From: an uncultured beta proteobacterium
Lineage (GTDB): Bacteria > Pseudomonadota > Gammaproteobacteria > Burkholderiales > Burkholderiaceae_C
NCBI GenBank assembly: GCA_903909815.1
Contig: CAIVXG010000217.1
Coordinates: 82,821-146,820 of the forward strand
Reading direction: 5' to 3'
DNA length: 64,000 nucleotides
The notes under the pieces are model-generated. The model was not told the origin of the DNA. It searched no databases and saw only the letters and a program-made list of their open reading frames with translations. Made by a program: the position numbers and the translations under genes. Shown one piece after another: positions 9,223 to 18,350 of this stretch (the first letter of the stretch is position 1; each line of letters starts with the position of its first letter).

Positions 9223-9238
9223 GATAACTCGCATTATC
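9223..9238. promoter_or_regulatory. inverted repeat between divergent LysR and dehalogenase genes
   Basis: GATAA-N6-TTATC forms a perfect 5-bp dyad in the 87-base divergent spacer. It is a plausible binding site for the LysR protein encoded at 8263-9192. The link is positional only. Confidence 0.4.
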
Positions 9239-9279
9239 AGGATTTAATCATCGGCCGAGCGTGGAATACATTGGAGGGT

Positions 9280-9987
9280 ATGGAAATTCCCAAAGTTGCC
9301 TCCGCACCCAGAGCGGTGCTGTTCGACGCCTACGGCACACTCTTCGACGTGTACAGCGTGGGCTCTCTGGCGGAACAGTTGTTCCCAGGCAGGGGCCAAG
9401 CCTTGGGCGTCATGTGGCGCGACAAGCAGATCGAATACACGCGCCTTGTGACCACCAGCAACGACGGTGCGCACTACCAGCCATTCTGGGATCTGACACG
9501 CGCCGCGCTGCGCTATGCCTGCAAGCGCCTGGGTCTGAACCTCACGGCCGAGCGCGAAGGCCAGTTGATGAACCAGTACCGCCATCTGAGCGCCTTTCCG
9601 GAAGACCGCGAGGTGCTGCGCGCGCTCAAGACCAGGGGTATCGCCACCGGCATCCTGTCCAATGGCGACCCGGCCATGCTGGAGGTGGCGGTCAAGTCCG
9701 CTGGACTGGAAGACCTGCTGGACCGGGTCGTCAGCACCCACGTCATCCGCAAATACAAGACGCATCCACAGGCCTACGCGCTGGGTGAACAGGCTTTTGA
9801 CTGTGCCGCCTCGAAGATCGTATTCGTCAGCAGCAATTCCTGGGACGCTCTGGCTGCCACCTGGTATGGCTACCGCACGCTGTGGGTGAACCGCCAGGGG
9901 CTGCCGTTCGAGGAACTCGGCACCCAGCCCACGCGCACCGGCGCCAGCCTGCGCGACGTACTTGATTTCTTTCCCCCTGACCTTTGA
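9280..9987 (+). CDS. (S)-2-haloacid dehalogenase, type II (HAD superfamily)
   Basis: A 235-residue protein from the ATG at 9280, preceded by TTGGAGGGT. The residues used by L-2-haloacid dehalogenases are all visible: the nucleophile Asp in [12 protein letters not shown], Arg in [11 protein letters not shown], Ser/Asn in LSNGDP, Lys and Tyr in KTHPQAY, and Ser/Asn/Asp in [10 protein letters not shown]. The family hydrolyses (S)-2-haloacids with inversion, for example chloroacetate to glycolate and L-2-chloropropionate to D-lactate. Malate synthase G begins 10 bases downstream, fitting use of the C2 product through glyoxylate. The natural substrate is not provable from sequence. Confidence 0.88.
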   Translation: MEIPKVASAPRAVLFDAYGTLFDVYSVGSLAEQLFPGRGQALGVMWRDKQIEYTRLVTTSNDGAHYQPFWDLTRAALRYACKRLGLNLTAEREGQLMNQYRHLSAFPEDREVLRALKTRGIATGILSNGDPAMLEVAVKSAGLEDLLDRVVSTHVIRKYKTHPQAYALGEQAFDCAASKIVFVSSNSWDALAATWYGYRTLWVNRQGLPFEELGTQPTRTGASLRDVLDFFPPDL

Positions 9988-9997
9988 GGATCACACC

Positions 9998-12223
9998 ATG
10001 ACACAACGCACCGCCCTCCATCGCCTGCAGGTCGCCACCGTGATGCAGCAGTTCATCGACTCCGAGGTGCTGCCCGGCACCGGCGTCAGCAGTGCCACTT
10101 TCTGGCAGGGCTTTGACGCCATCGTGGCGGACCTAGCACCCAAGAACCTGGCGCTGCTGGCCGAGCGCGACCGTCTGCAAAGCGAGATTGATGCCTGGCA
10201 CAAAGCGCATCCGGGACCGATCAAGAGCATGAAGGCGTATCGCAGATTTCTGGAGAAGATCGGCTACCTGGTGCCGGAGCCGGCGCAAGTGAAAACCACC
10301 ACCAAGAACGTGGACGCCGAACTCGCGGTGCAGGCCGGGCCCCAACTGGTGGTGCCAATCCTGAATGCGCGCTACGCGCTGAACGCGGCGAATGCGCGCT
10401 GGGGTTCGCTCTACGACGCGCTCTACGGCACCGACGTCATCTCTGAAGCCAATGGCTGTGAAAAAGGCAGTGGCTACAACGCCAAGCGTGGCGCTCAGGT
10501 GATAGCGTACGCGCGCCATGTGCTGGACCGCACGGCGCCGCTCAAGGGCGGCTCGCATCTGGACTCCACCGGCTACGCGGTGATGAATGGCAAGCTGGTG
10601 GTGACGCTCAAGAGCGGCAAGAGCGTGGAGTTGAAGAATGCCAAGCAGTTCATCGGCTACCAGGGCGATGCGACTGCGCCTTCGGGCGTGCTGCTGCTCA
10701 ATAATGGCCTGCATCTGGACCTGCGTATCGACCGTGGTCACTCCATCGGCGCCACCGACCCGGCCGGCGTGGCCGACCTGGTGGTGGAGGCAGCCCTGTC
10801 CACCATCCTCGATCTGGAAGACTCGGTCGCTGCCGTGGACGCCGACGACAAGGTGCTCGGGTACCGCAACTGGCTTGGCATCCTCAAGGGCACGCTCACC
10901 GAAGAGTTGAGCAAGGGCGGCAAGACCTTCACGCGCGGCCTCAATCCCGATCGTGTCTATACGGCAGCCAATGGAAATGCTGAAGTGCGCCTGCACGGTC
11001 GCGCCCTCATGTTCCTGCGCAACGTGGGTCACCTGATGACCAACCCCGCCATCCTCTACACCGATGCGTTGGGCGCCACGCGCGAGATTCCCGAAGGCAT
11101 CCTGGACGCCGTGGTCACCACCGCGATTGCGCTGCACGACCTGCAAGGCCACGGCCAAGACGGCATCCGCAACTCGCGCAAAGGCAGTGTTTACATCGTC
11201 AAACCCAAGATGCACGGCCCGGACGAAGTGGGCTTTGCGGCGGAACTGTTTGCGCGTGTGGAAAAGCTGCTTGGCCTGAGAGACTCCACCGTCAAGCTGG
11301 GCATCATGGACGAAGAGCGCCGCACCAGCGTGAACCTGAAGGCGGCAATAGCCGCCGCCAGCAGTCGCGTCGCCTTCATCAACACCGGCTTCCTGGACCG
11401 CACCGGCGACGAGATGCACACCTGCATGCACGCGGGCCCCGTGTTCCGCAAGGGCGACATGAAGAGCAGCGCCTGGATTCAGGCATACGAAAAAAACAAC
11501 GTGCTCGTGGGCCTGGCCTGCGGGTTGCGCGGCAAGGCTCAAATCGGCAAGGGCATGTGGGCCATGCCGGACCTGATGGCCGCCATGATGCAGCAGAAGA
11601 TCGCGCACCCGAAAGCTGGCGCCAACACCGCGTGGGTGCCCAGCCCCACCGGCGCCACGCTGCACGCGCTGCACTATCACCAGGTAAAGGTGTCGCAGGT
11701 GCAAAAGGACATGGAACAAGAGCAGGTCTTCATCGATCCGCAGCAACAGCGTGACGCGATCCTGAACGACCTGCTGCAGATCCCGGTGGTGAAAAAAGCC
11801 AAGTGGAGCGATGCCGAGCGCCAGCAGGAAATCGACAACAATGCCCAGGGCATCCTGGGCTATGTGGTGCGCTGGATCGACCAGGGCGTGGGCTGCTCCA
11901 AGGTGCCCGACATCCACAACATCGGCCTCATGGAGGACCGCGCCACGCTGCGTATCAGCAGCCAGCACATCGCCAATTGGCTGCTGCACGGCGTCGTGAC
12001 CAAGCCCCAGGTGCGCGCCAGCTTCAAGCGCATGGCCAAGGTGGTGGACAAGCAGAACGCCGCCGACCCGCTCTACAAGAACCTGAGCGGGAACTACTCA
12101 GGCGCAGCCTACCAGGCCGCCACCGACCTGGTGTTCAAGGGCTTGGAGCAGCCCAGCGGCTACACCGAGCCGCTGCTGCACGCGTGGAGGTTGAAGGTGA
12201 AGGCCGGGGCAGGCATGGCCTGA
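9998..12223 (+). CDS. glcB: malate synthase G
   Basis: A 741-residue protein from the ATG at 9998, preceded by TTGAGGATC. The size fits the G isoform (about 720-740 residues), and the sequence shows the catalytic TIM-barrel stretches [57 protein letters not shown] and [14 protein letters not shown]. It condenses glyoxylate with acetyl-CoA to malate. It probably shares an operon with the preceding 2-haloacid dehalogenase, and it converges on the end of the lactate/lrg operon. No glycolate oxidase genes (glcDEF) lie next to it. Confidence 0.95.
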   Translation: MTQRTALHRLQVATVMQQFIDSEVLPGTGVSSATFWQGFDAIVADLAPKNLALLAERDRLQSEIDAWHKAHPGPIKSMKAYRRFLEKIGYLVPEPAQVKTTTKNVDAELAVQAGPQLVVPILNARYALNAANARWGSLYDALYGTDVISEANGCEKGSGYNAKRGAQVIAYARHVLDRTAPLKGGSHLDSTGYAVMNGKLVVTLKSGKSVELKNAKQFIGYQGDATAPSGVLLLNNGLHLDLRIDRGHSIGATDPAGVADLVVEAALSTILDLEDSVAAVDADDKVLGYRNWLGILKGTLTEELSKGGKTFTRGLNPDRVYTAANGNAEVRLHGRALMFLRNVGHLMTNPAILYTDALGATREIPEGILDAVVTTAIALHDLQGHGQDGIRNSRKGSVYIVKPKMHGPDEVGFAAELFARVEKLLGLRDSTVKLGIMDEERRTSVNLKAAIAAASSRVAFINTGFLDRTGDEMHTCMHAGPVFRKGDMKSSAWIQAYEKNNVLVGLACGLRGKAQIGKGMWAMPDLMAAMMQQKIAHPKAGANTAWVPSPTGATLHALHYHQVKVSQVQKDMEQEQVFIDPQQQRDAILNDLLQIPVVKKAKWSDAERQQEIDNNAQGILGYVVRWIDQGVGCSKVPDIHNIGLMEDRATLRISSQHIANWLLHGVVTKPQVRASFKRMAKVVDKQNAADPLYKNLSGNYSGAAYQAATDLVFKGLEQPSGYTEPLLHAWRLKVKAGAGMA

Positions 12224-12246
12224 TGCTGGATTGACCCGGCTCGGGC

Positions 12247-12960
12247 TCAAAGTAGATGCGCGATCAAGGGAATCAACACGGACGCCAGCAGCACTTGCAG
12301 TCCGAGCGCCAGACCGGCATAGGCGCCGGCGTCCGGATGGACGTGCATGGCACGCGCCGCGCCGATGCCGTGCGACGCCGTGCCCAGCGCAAAGCCCCGC
12401 ACCTGAGCGGGCTTGATTCCCATGGCGTCGAACAGGTACTTGGCGCTGATCGCGCCAACCAGGCCGGTCAACACGGCAAACACCGCCGCCAACGCCGGGA
12501 TGCCGCCGAGTTGCTCGGCGATGCCCATGGCCACCGGCGCCGTGACCGATTTGGGCGCGAGCGAGCGCAGTAAGTCATCGGGCAGGCCCAACGCCCAGCC
12601 GATGGCCACGGCGCTGGCGCTGGCCGCCGCACCACCGGCCAAAGCCGCCAGCAGCAGCGGCCCGGCGCGTTGGCGCAGTTCTTCGCGCCGCTGCCAAAGC
12701 GGCCATGCCAGCGCCACCACCGCCGGCCCCAGTAGAAAATGAATGAACTGCGCGCCGGAGAAATAGCTGGGATAGGGTGTGCCACTCACCGTCAGCAGTG
12801 TCGCCAGCAGCAGCACGGTCCACAGCACCGGATTGGCCCAGGGCGCCTGATCCAGCCGCTGGTAGACGGCCTGCGCTAGCAGGTAGGTCAGCAGCGTCGC
12901 GGTCAAGCCGAACAGCGGCGTGGTTGAGAGGTAGACCCAGAGTTGCACGAAGTCCGTCAT
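12247..12960 (-). CDS. lrgB: LrgB/CidB family membrane protein (possible pyruvate facilitator subunit)
   Basis: A 237-residue polytopic protein with the LrgB signatures KSVTAPVAMGIAEQLGG and FALGTASHGIGAARA. Its partner lrgA lies 10 bases upstream. LrgAB/CidAB were first described as holin-like, but several pairs (for example PftAB of Bacillus and LrgAB of Streptococcus mutans) move pyruvate. Its place at the end of a lactate uptake and oxidation run supports a pyruvate/lactate transport role here. That role is inference; the family call is firm. Confidence 0.87.
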   Translation of the reverse strand: MTDFVQLWVYLSTTPLFGLTATLLTYLLAQAVYQRLDQAPWANPVLWTVLLLATLLTVSGTPYPSYFSGAQFIHFLLGPAVVALAWPLWQRREELRQRAGPLLLAALAGGAAASASAVAIGWALGLPDDLLRSLAPKSVTAPVAMGIAEQLGGIPALAAVFAVLTGLVGAISAKYLFDAMGIKPAQVRGFALGTASHGIGAARAMHVHPDAGAYAGLALGLQVLLASVLIPLIAHLL

Positions 12961-12970
12961 GTCGGCATCT

Positions 12971-13339
12971 TCAAGCGTCGGGGGAAGTGCTGGTGCGAGG
13001 CAGCGCCGCGCGCAGCACCAGGGCCGTGACGATCAGCCCGATCCAGGTCGACAGCACCAAAGCCACCGCCAAGCGAACGCCGTACTGCGAGAGCAGCGCC
13101 ATGTGCGTCATGACACCGACCCCCACCGGCACGAACAGCAGCGACAAGTGCGCCAGCAGCGCATCCGCGACTGTGCCCACGCTTTCGCGCACCGCCTGCC
13201 AGCGCAGCAGGCCCACCAGCATCAGCATGCCAAGCACCGGCCCTGGCAGGCCCAGATGGGCGAGTCGGGTCAGGGCTTCTCCCGCAGACTGGCACAGCAG
13301 CAGCCAGGTCAGACCGGTGAGCAAGGGCGACGCTTTCAT
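12971..13339 (-). CDS. lrgA: LrgA/CidA family membrane protein
   Basis: A 122-residue protein starting at MKASPLLTG; the ORF track start at 13711 is a shadow of the usp gene. Four TM helices are predicted, with the family stretch LPGPVLGMLMLVGLL and HLSLLFVPVGVGVM. It is the small partner of the LrgB protein and lies 17 bases after a universal stress protein gene on the same strand. See lrgB for the possible pyruvate-transport role. Confidence 0.85.
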   Translation of the reverse strand: MKASPLLTGLTWLLLCQSAGEALTRLAHLGLPGPVLGMLMLVGLLRWQAVRESVGTVADALLAHLSLLFVPVGVGVMTHMALLSQYGVRLAVALVLSTWIGLIVTALVLRAALPRTSTSPDA

Positions 13340-13356
13340 GGCGCCTATTATGTTGG

Positions 13357-13809
13357 CTAATGCTCGCGCACCAGCAGCAGCGAGCAGGTGGCGATGCGCA
13401 CCAGGTTCTCGGCCACGCTGCCCACCAGCAGGCGCTCGAAGCCGCGCCGCCCGTGGGTGCCGACGACGATCAGATCCGCGCCCCATTGCACTGCGGCGTC
13501 GGCGATCATTTCTGCCACGCGCCGCTTCGTGGATTCGATCAGCTGTCGCTCGGCCGTGCAGCCGGCCGCAGCCGCCTTGGCCTGCGCCTGGTCCAGCAGT
13601 GCGTTGGCAGCTGTCCTCATCTCTTTCTTGACGAGGTCGATGTCGATGTAGCTGCCAAGCCCCATGCCGTGCTGGTCCAGTGGCGCTTCGTCCACGGCCG
13701 TGGCAATGCACAGGCTGGCGCCTTGCACGCGTGCCAGCGCGATGGCTTCGTCCAGCGCCTTTTGCGCGGTGCTGCTGTTGTCGATGGCGACAAGGATTTT
13801 CTTGCTCAT
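13357..13809 (-). CDS. universal stress protein (UspA family)
   Basis: A 150-residue single-domain UspA protein: [19 protein letters not shown] at the N-terminus and the ATP-binding motif [23 protein letters not shown] at the C-terminus (G-2x-G-9x-G-S/T type), so it probably binds ATP. It sits 18 bases after lctP and 17 before lrgA, inside the lactate operon. The placement suggests expression together with lactate use; its target is unknown. Confidence 0.92.
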   Translation of the reverse strand: MSKKILVAIDNSSTAQKALDEAIALARVQGASLCIATAVDEAPLDQHGMGLGSYIDIDLVKKEMRTAANALLDQAQAKAAAAGCTAERQLIESTKRRVAEMIADAAVQWGADLIVVGTHGRRGFERLLVGSVAENLVRIATCSLLLVREH

Positions 13810-13827
13810 AAATGGTTCTCCGGAAAT

Positions 13828-15489
13828 TTATTTGACGACCAGCAGCGTGAACGGGAACACGTAGGCCTGCAGCGTCACGAAGATGCCGACCAGGCAGGCC
13901 AGGGCCAGTGAATGGAAGAACACGTAGCGCAGGATGTCGCCTTCGTGGTTGAACCAGCGCGTGGCCGTGGACGCGACCACGATCGATTGCGCGTCGATCA
14001 TCTTGCCCATCACGCCGCCCGAGCTGTTGGCCGCGCCCATCAGGTTCGGCGACAGGCCGAGCTGGTCTGCGGCGACTTTCTGCATGCCGCCGAAGAGCAC
14101 GTTGGAGGCCGTGTCCGAACCCGTCATCGCCACGCCAATCCAGCCCATCAGCGTGCCGAAGAAGGGGTAGAACACGCCGCTGTTGGCAAAGGCCAAGCCA
14201 AGCGTGGTATCGGTGCCCGAGTAGCGCGTGAGCGTGCCCAGACCCAGCATCAGCACGATGGTCATGAGCGAATAGCGCACCAGCCAGAAAGTGCGACCGA
14301 AGGTGGCGACGATTTCCGTGGGTTTGTACTTCATGACAAAGGCGCCGACGATGGCTGCCAGCAGGATCCCGGTGCCGGTGGCAGAGAGCAGACCCAGCAC
14401 ATAGACGGCGCCTTCCTTGGTTGGCTTCACCACCACCGGCGGCATTTTTTCAATCAGGTTGTGCAGGCCGGCCATCGGGAACGAGGGCGCGTAGATGCCG
14501 TTGAGCCAGGTCTTCACCGACGGCAGGCCCCAGACGAAGACGAACACCGTCAGGATCAGCCACGGGGTCCAGGCGCGAACCAGTTCGGCGCGCGTGTAGT
14601 GCACCGCAGGCAGCGCCGCCTTGGCTTCGCCGCCGTTGCTCTCGTGGCCTTTCAGATTGGGCGAGGTCCAGATCTTTTTGGGCTGCCAGACGCGCAGGAA
14701 CAGCACCAGGGATATCATGGAAACGATGGCCGCGATGATGTCCACGAGCTCCGGACCGATGAAGTTGGACACCAGGTATTGCGGGATGGCAAATGACAGG
14801 CCTGTGACCAGAATGGCTGGCCAGATTTCCATCATCGCCTTGCGCCCGGCAAAGGCCCAGATCAGCCAGAACGGCACCAGCAGCGAGAAGAACGGCAGTT
14901 GGCGCCCGATCATGGCCGTTACCGCCATCAGGTCGTAGCCGTGCACCTTGGCCAGCGTGATCACGGGCGTGCCCAGGGCGCCGAACGCCACGGGTGCGGT
15001 GTTGGCGATCAGGCTCAGGCCCGACGCTGCCAGCGGAGAAAAGCCCAGGCCGATCAGGATGCCGGCGGTGACCGCCACCGGCGTGCCAAAACCCGCTGCG
15101 CCCTCGAAGAAGGCGCCGAAGCAAAAGGCGATCAGCAGCAACTGCAGCCGCCGGTCGTCGGTAATGCCCGAGAGCGAAGCCTGCAGCACCTTGAAGCTGC
15201 CGTTCTGCTCGGCCAGCTGCTGCAAAAAGATGATGTTGAGCACGATCCAGCCAATCGGCAGAAGTCCTGTGAAACCGCCGTACAGCGCCGCCGTCCCCGC
15301 CATCTCCGCGGGCATGCCGTAAGCGAACACGGCCACCAGCACTGCGGCCAGCAGACCGAGCGCAGCGGCGATGTGCGCCTTGATGTGCAGAAAGCCCAGA
15401 CAGACCAGCATCACCACCACCGGCACTGCGGCCAGGGCAGTGGACAAAACCATGTTCCCCAGCGGGTCGTAAACCTGTTGCCAAACCAT
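13828..15489 (-). CDS. lctP: L-lactate permease (LctP family)
   Basis: A 553-residue protein from the second ATG (MVWQQVYDPLGNM). The first ATG at 15495 lies directly against AAGGAG with no spacing, while the ATG at 15489 has a normal six-base gap, so the latter is chosen. At least 12 TM helices are predicted, with family stretches GAFFEGAAGFGTPVAVTAGIL and TGSDTASNVLFGGMQ. LctP carries lactate (often also glycolate) in symport with protons. It follows the D-lactate dehydrogenase gene by 77 bases in a run of lactate genes. Confidence 0.93.
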   Translation of the reverse strand: MVWQQVYDPLGNMVLSTALAAVPVVVMLVCLGFLHIKAHIAAALGLLAAVLVAVFAYGMPAEMAGTAALYGGFTGLLPIGWIVLNIIFLQQLAEQNGSFKVLQASLSGITDDRRLQLLLIAFCFGAFFEGAAGFGTPVAVTAGILIGLGFSPLAASGLSLIANTAPVAFGALGTPVITLAKVHGYDLMAVTAMIGRQLPFFSLLVPFWLIWAFAGRKAMMEIWPAILVTGLSFAIPQYLVSNFIGPELVDIIAAIVSMISLVLFLRVWQPKKIWTSPNLKGHESNGGEAKAALPAVHYTRAELVRAWTPWLILTVFVFVWGLPSVKTWLNGIYAPSFPMAGLHNLIEKMPPVVVKPTKEGAVYVLGLLSATGTGILLAAIVGAFVMKYKPTEIVATFGRTFWLVRYSLMTIVLMLGLGTLTRYSGTDTTLGLAFANSGVFYPFFGTLMGWIGVAMTGSDTASNVLFGGMQKVAADQLGLSPNLMGAANSSGGVMGKMIDAQSIVVASTATRWFNHEGDILRYVFFHSLALACLVGIFVTLQAYVFPFTLLVVK

Positions 15490-15566
15490 AACCATCTCCT
15501 TAAAAAGTAATGAATTTCACACGGCGCGAGGCAGCCCGAGCCACCCACGCGCAAGCCTGCAGCGCA

Positions 15567-18350
15567 TCAACATGTCATGGCGTCATCCTCCCGCGTGCAC
15601 TCTTCCAGCAAGTAGGCAATCGAGCGATAAGGTCGTCCGGTCTCGGCGGTCAGCCCGATTTCGCAGGTCCGGTTCGTGGACACGCCGGCGCAGCAATTCT
15701 TCGGCAGGGCGTCGTGCAGCTTGCGCAGCGCGTGCGCGTTGAGTTCGGGGACGACAAAGCCGCGGTCGCCGCCAAAGCCGCAGCAGGTGACACCGGCGGG
15801 TTCGACGATTTCCGTGACGCAAGCCTCGAGCACGCCACGCAACTTGGCGTCGGACGCCGTGCGGCGCACACTGCAATTGATGTGCAGCGCGATCGGTCCC
15901 GGTTGGCGCCGGATGTGCAGGCGCGGCAGCAGCGCGTCAAACGCGAACTCGTGAAAATCCAGCAGCGTCAAACGACCCGCCAGTATTTTTTGCATGCGCA
16001 CGGAGCAGGTGCTGGCGTCCATGATCACGGGGTGGTAACCGCCCTGGCCGTCGTCCGCGGCCTGCAGCAGTGCCTGCGTCACGGACTGCGCCATTTGCTC
16101 CGCCTCTTCGGCCATGCCCTTGCTCGCCATCATCTGGCCGCAGCACAGCTTGTCAAAGCCCTGCGGCAGGATGGGCGCGTAACCGGCGCGCACCAGCAGC
16201 TCCGTGATGACCTCGGGCAGCGTCGCTTCTTCGGCGCTGTTGGCGCCGAAGATACGGCCGCCACAGGCCGGGAAATACACCACGGGGTCGCCGCCGCCGG
16301 CGTAGGCCGAGGGTCGCTTGCCCGCCTGCGGCATGCCGCGCTTCCACGCGCCGCCCGAGAGCTTGGCCACCAGGCCCTCGCCGATCACGCTGGACGCCAC
16401 GTGCCCCAGTTGCAATCCGATGCGCGACGCGCTGGCCAGCTTGCCGAAATTGCCCGCGGTCCATTGCGCGAGCTTGTGCGAGGCGCTGCCCATGCCGCGG
16501 CCGCGCAACAATCGTGTGAGCTCGCCGGTGTCGATGCCCACCGGGCAGGCGGTGGAGCACAGGCCGCAGCCGGCGCAGGTGTCCAGTCCGTAGTAGGCGA
16601 AATCGGCCTCGACGTCAGCCGCACTTTCGCCTGCGGCGGCGCGCCTGGAGAGCTCGCGCCAGCTGACGATGCGCTGGCGCGGCGAGAGCGTGAGCCGGTG
16701 CGAGGGGCACAGCGGTTCGCAAAAACCGCATTCGATGCAGCGGTCCACCAGCGCCTCGGCGGCAGGCATGGGCTTGAGGTGCAACAGGTGCGCCTGCGGG
16801 TCGTCGTTCAGGATCACGCCTGGATTGAGCAGGTCCTGCGGATCGAACAGGCGCTTGATGCGCCGCATCAGGTTTGTCGCTTGCGTGCCCCATTCCTTTT
16901 CGACAAAGGGCGCCATGTTGCGACCCGTGCCGTGCTCGGCCTTGAGCGATCCGTCGTACTTGCGCACCACCAGCTCACAGACGTCGTCCATGAAGCGCGC
17001 GTAGCGCTGCACCTCGGCGTCATCGGAGAAATCCTGTGTGAACACGAAGTGCAGATTGCCTTCGAGCGCGTGGCCGAAGATGATGCCCTCGCTGTAGCCA
17101 TGGGAGAGCATCAGCGACTGCAGGTCCAGCGTGGCACGGGCCAGGTGGGCGATGGGCACGGCGACATCCTCGATGATGACCGTGGTGCCGGTGCGGCGCA
17201 TCGCGCCCACCGAAGGGAAGGTTCCCTTGCGCACTTTCCAATACAGCTCGCAAGTGGCCGGGTCGGTGGAAAACGCCGCCGGCTCGATGGTGTCAATGCC
17301 GGCCAGCGCGCCCAGCGCGGCGTCCATGCGCAGTTGCAGCGCAGCGGTTGTCTGCGCCCGCACCTCGATCAGCAGGGCCGCCGCTGCGTCACCCAAGCCG
17401 CGTATCACCCCAGGCATCGCCGGCTTGTCCTGCACCGAGCGCAAGGCAGGACGGTCCAGCAGCTCGACTGCGGACACCGGCTCGTGCTTCAGGCGTATCA
17501 CGGCCTGGCAGGCGATCTCGATGTCGGGAAAAAACACCAGCGCACTGGCCTTGCACGGGTCTTCGACCACAGTGTTCAGGCTGATGCGCGACATGAAGCC
17601 CAGCGTTCCTTCAGAGCCGATCATCAGGTGCGCCAGGATCTCGATCGGGTCTTCAAAGTCGATCAGCGCGTTCAGGCTGTAGCCCGTGGTGTTCTTGATC
17701 TGGTACTTGTGGCGGATGCGCTGCGCCAGCGCTTCGTCGGCCCGCGTCGTCTCTCCCAGGCGCTGCAACTCGTCCAGCAGGCTGGCATGGCTCTGGCGAA
17801 ATCGTGCAACGCTGGACGCGTCTTCGGTGTCGAGCAGCGCGCCGTCGGCCAGCACGAGGCGCATGCCGGCAAGCGTGCGGTAGCTGTTTTGCGCCGTGCC
17901 GCAGCACATGCCGGAGGCGTTGTTGGCCGCGATGCCGCCGATCTTGCAGGCGTTGATGGAAGCCGGGTCCGGGCCGATCTTGCGCCCGAACGGCGCCAGC
18001 CGGTAGTTGACTTCGCCGCCGATGATGCCGGGGCCGACGCGCACGACGGCGCCGTCCTGCAGGATGTCGCAGCCGGAAAATCCCTCGCCGATCAGCGCCA
18101 GCACGCTGTCGGTCACGGCCTGGCCCGACAGGCTGGTGCCCGCAGCGCGGAAGGTGACCGGACGTCCGTGTTCGCGCGCGGCCAGCAGCAGCGCCTGCAC
18201 CTCCTCCTCGCTTTCGACCACGGCGATGACTTCGGGCGTCAGGCGGTAGAAGCTGGCGTCGGTGCCGTACGCGAGACGCCGCAGCGGGTCGGTGATGACC
18301 TGGTGCGCGGGCAGGATGGCACAGAGCGCCGCGATCAGATCACTCATCAT
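15567..18350 (-). CDS. dld: FAD/Fe-S D-lactate dehydrogenase (Dld-II / glycolate-oxidase-like)
   Basis: A 927-residue multidomain oxidoreductase. The N-terminal FAD-binding type 4 domain (about 30-260) has FRAAGTSLSGQAVTDS and GGIAANNASGMCCG; an FAD-oxidase C-terminal domain (about 260-510) follows. Two 4Fe-4S motifs come next (CIECGFCEPLCP, CAGCGLCSTACPVG), then a CCG-type heterodisulfide-reductase-like domain (PACGGRIFG, CCGQMM, CCGFGGDRG). This layout matches the quinone-linked Dld-II enzymes first described in Shewanella, which oxidise D-lactate to pyruvate at the inner membrane. It overlaps lutB by 11 bases and precedes lctP. Another 2-hydroxy acid is possible, but the context favours lactate. 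Confidence 0.9.
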   Translation of the reverse strand: MMSDLIAALCAILPAHQVITDPLRRLAYGTDASFYRLTPEVIAVVESEEEVQALLLAAREHGRPVTFRAAGTSLSGQAVTDSVLALIGEGFSGCDILQDGAVVRVGPGIIGGEVNYRLAPFGRKIGPDPASINACKIGGIAANNASGMCCGTAQNSYRTLAGMRLVLADGALLDTEDASSVARFRQSHASLLDELQRLGETTRADEALAQRIRHKYQIKNTTGYSLNALIDFEDPIEILAHLMIGSEGTLGFMSRISLNTVVEDPCKASALVFFPDIEIACQAVIRLKHEPVSAVELLDRPALRSVQDKPAMPGVIRGLGDAAAALLIEVRAQTTAALQLRMDAALGALAGIDTIEPAAFSTDPATCELYWKVRKGTFPSVGAMRRTGTTVIIEDVAVPIAHLARATLDLQSLMLSHGYSEGIIFGHALEGNLHFVFTQDFSDDAEVQRYARFMDDVCELVVRKYDGSLKAEHGTGRNMAPFVEKEWGTQATNLMRRIKRLFDPQDLLNPGVILNDDPQAHLLHLKPMPAAEALVDRCIECGFCEPLCPSHRLTLSPRQRIVSWRELSRRAAAGESAADVEADFAYYGLDTCAGCGLCSTACPVGIDTGELTRLLRGRGMGSASHKLAQWTAGNFGKLASASRIGLQLGHVASSVIGEGLVAKLSGGAWKRGMPQAGKRPSAYAGGGDPVVYFPACGGRIFGANSAEEATLPEVITELLVRAGYAPILPQGFDKLCCGQMMASKGMAEEAEQMAQSVTQALLQAADDGQGGYHPVIMDASTCSVRMQKILAGRLTLLDFHEFAFDALLPRLHIRRQPGPIALHINCSVRRTASDAKLRGVLEACVTEIVEPAGVTCCGFGGDRGFVVPELNAHALRKLHDALPKNCCAGVSTNRTCEIGLTAETGRPYRSIAYLLEECTREDDAMTC

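Noticed and set aside
10133-11989. 618-codon ORF on the minus strand
   Set aside because: Antisense shadow of malate synthase G.
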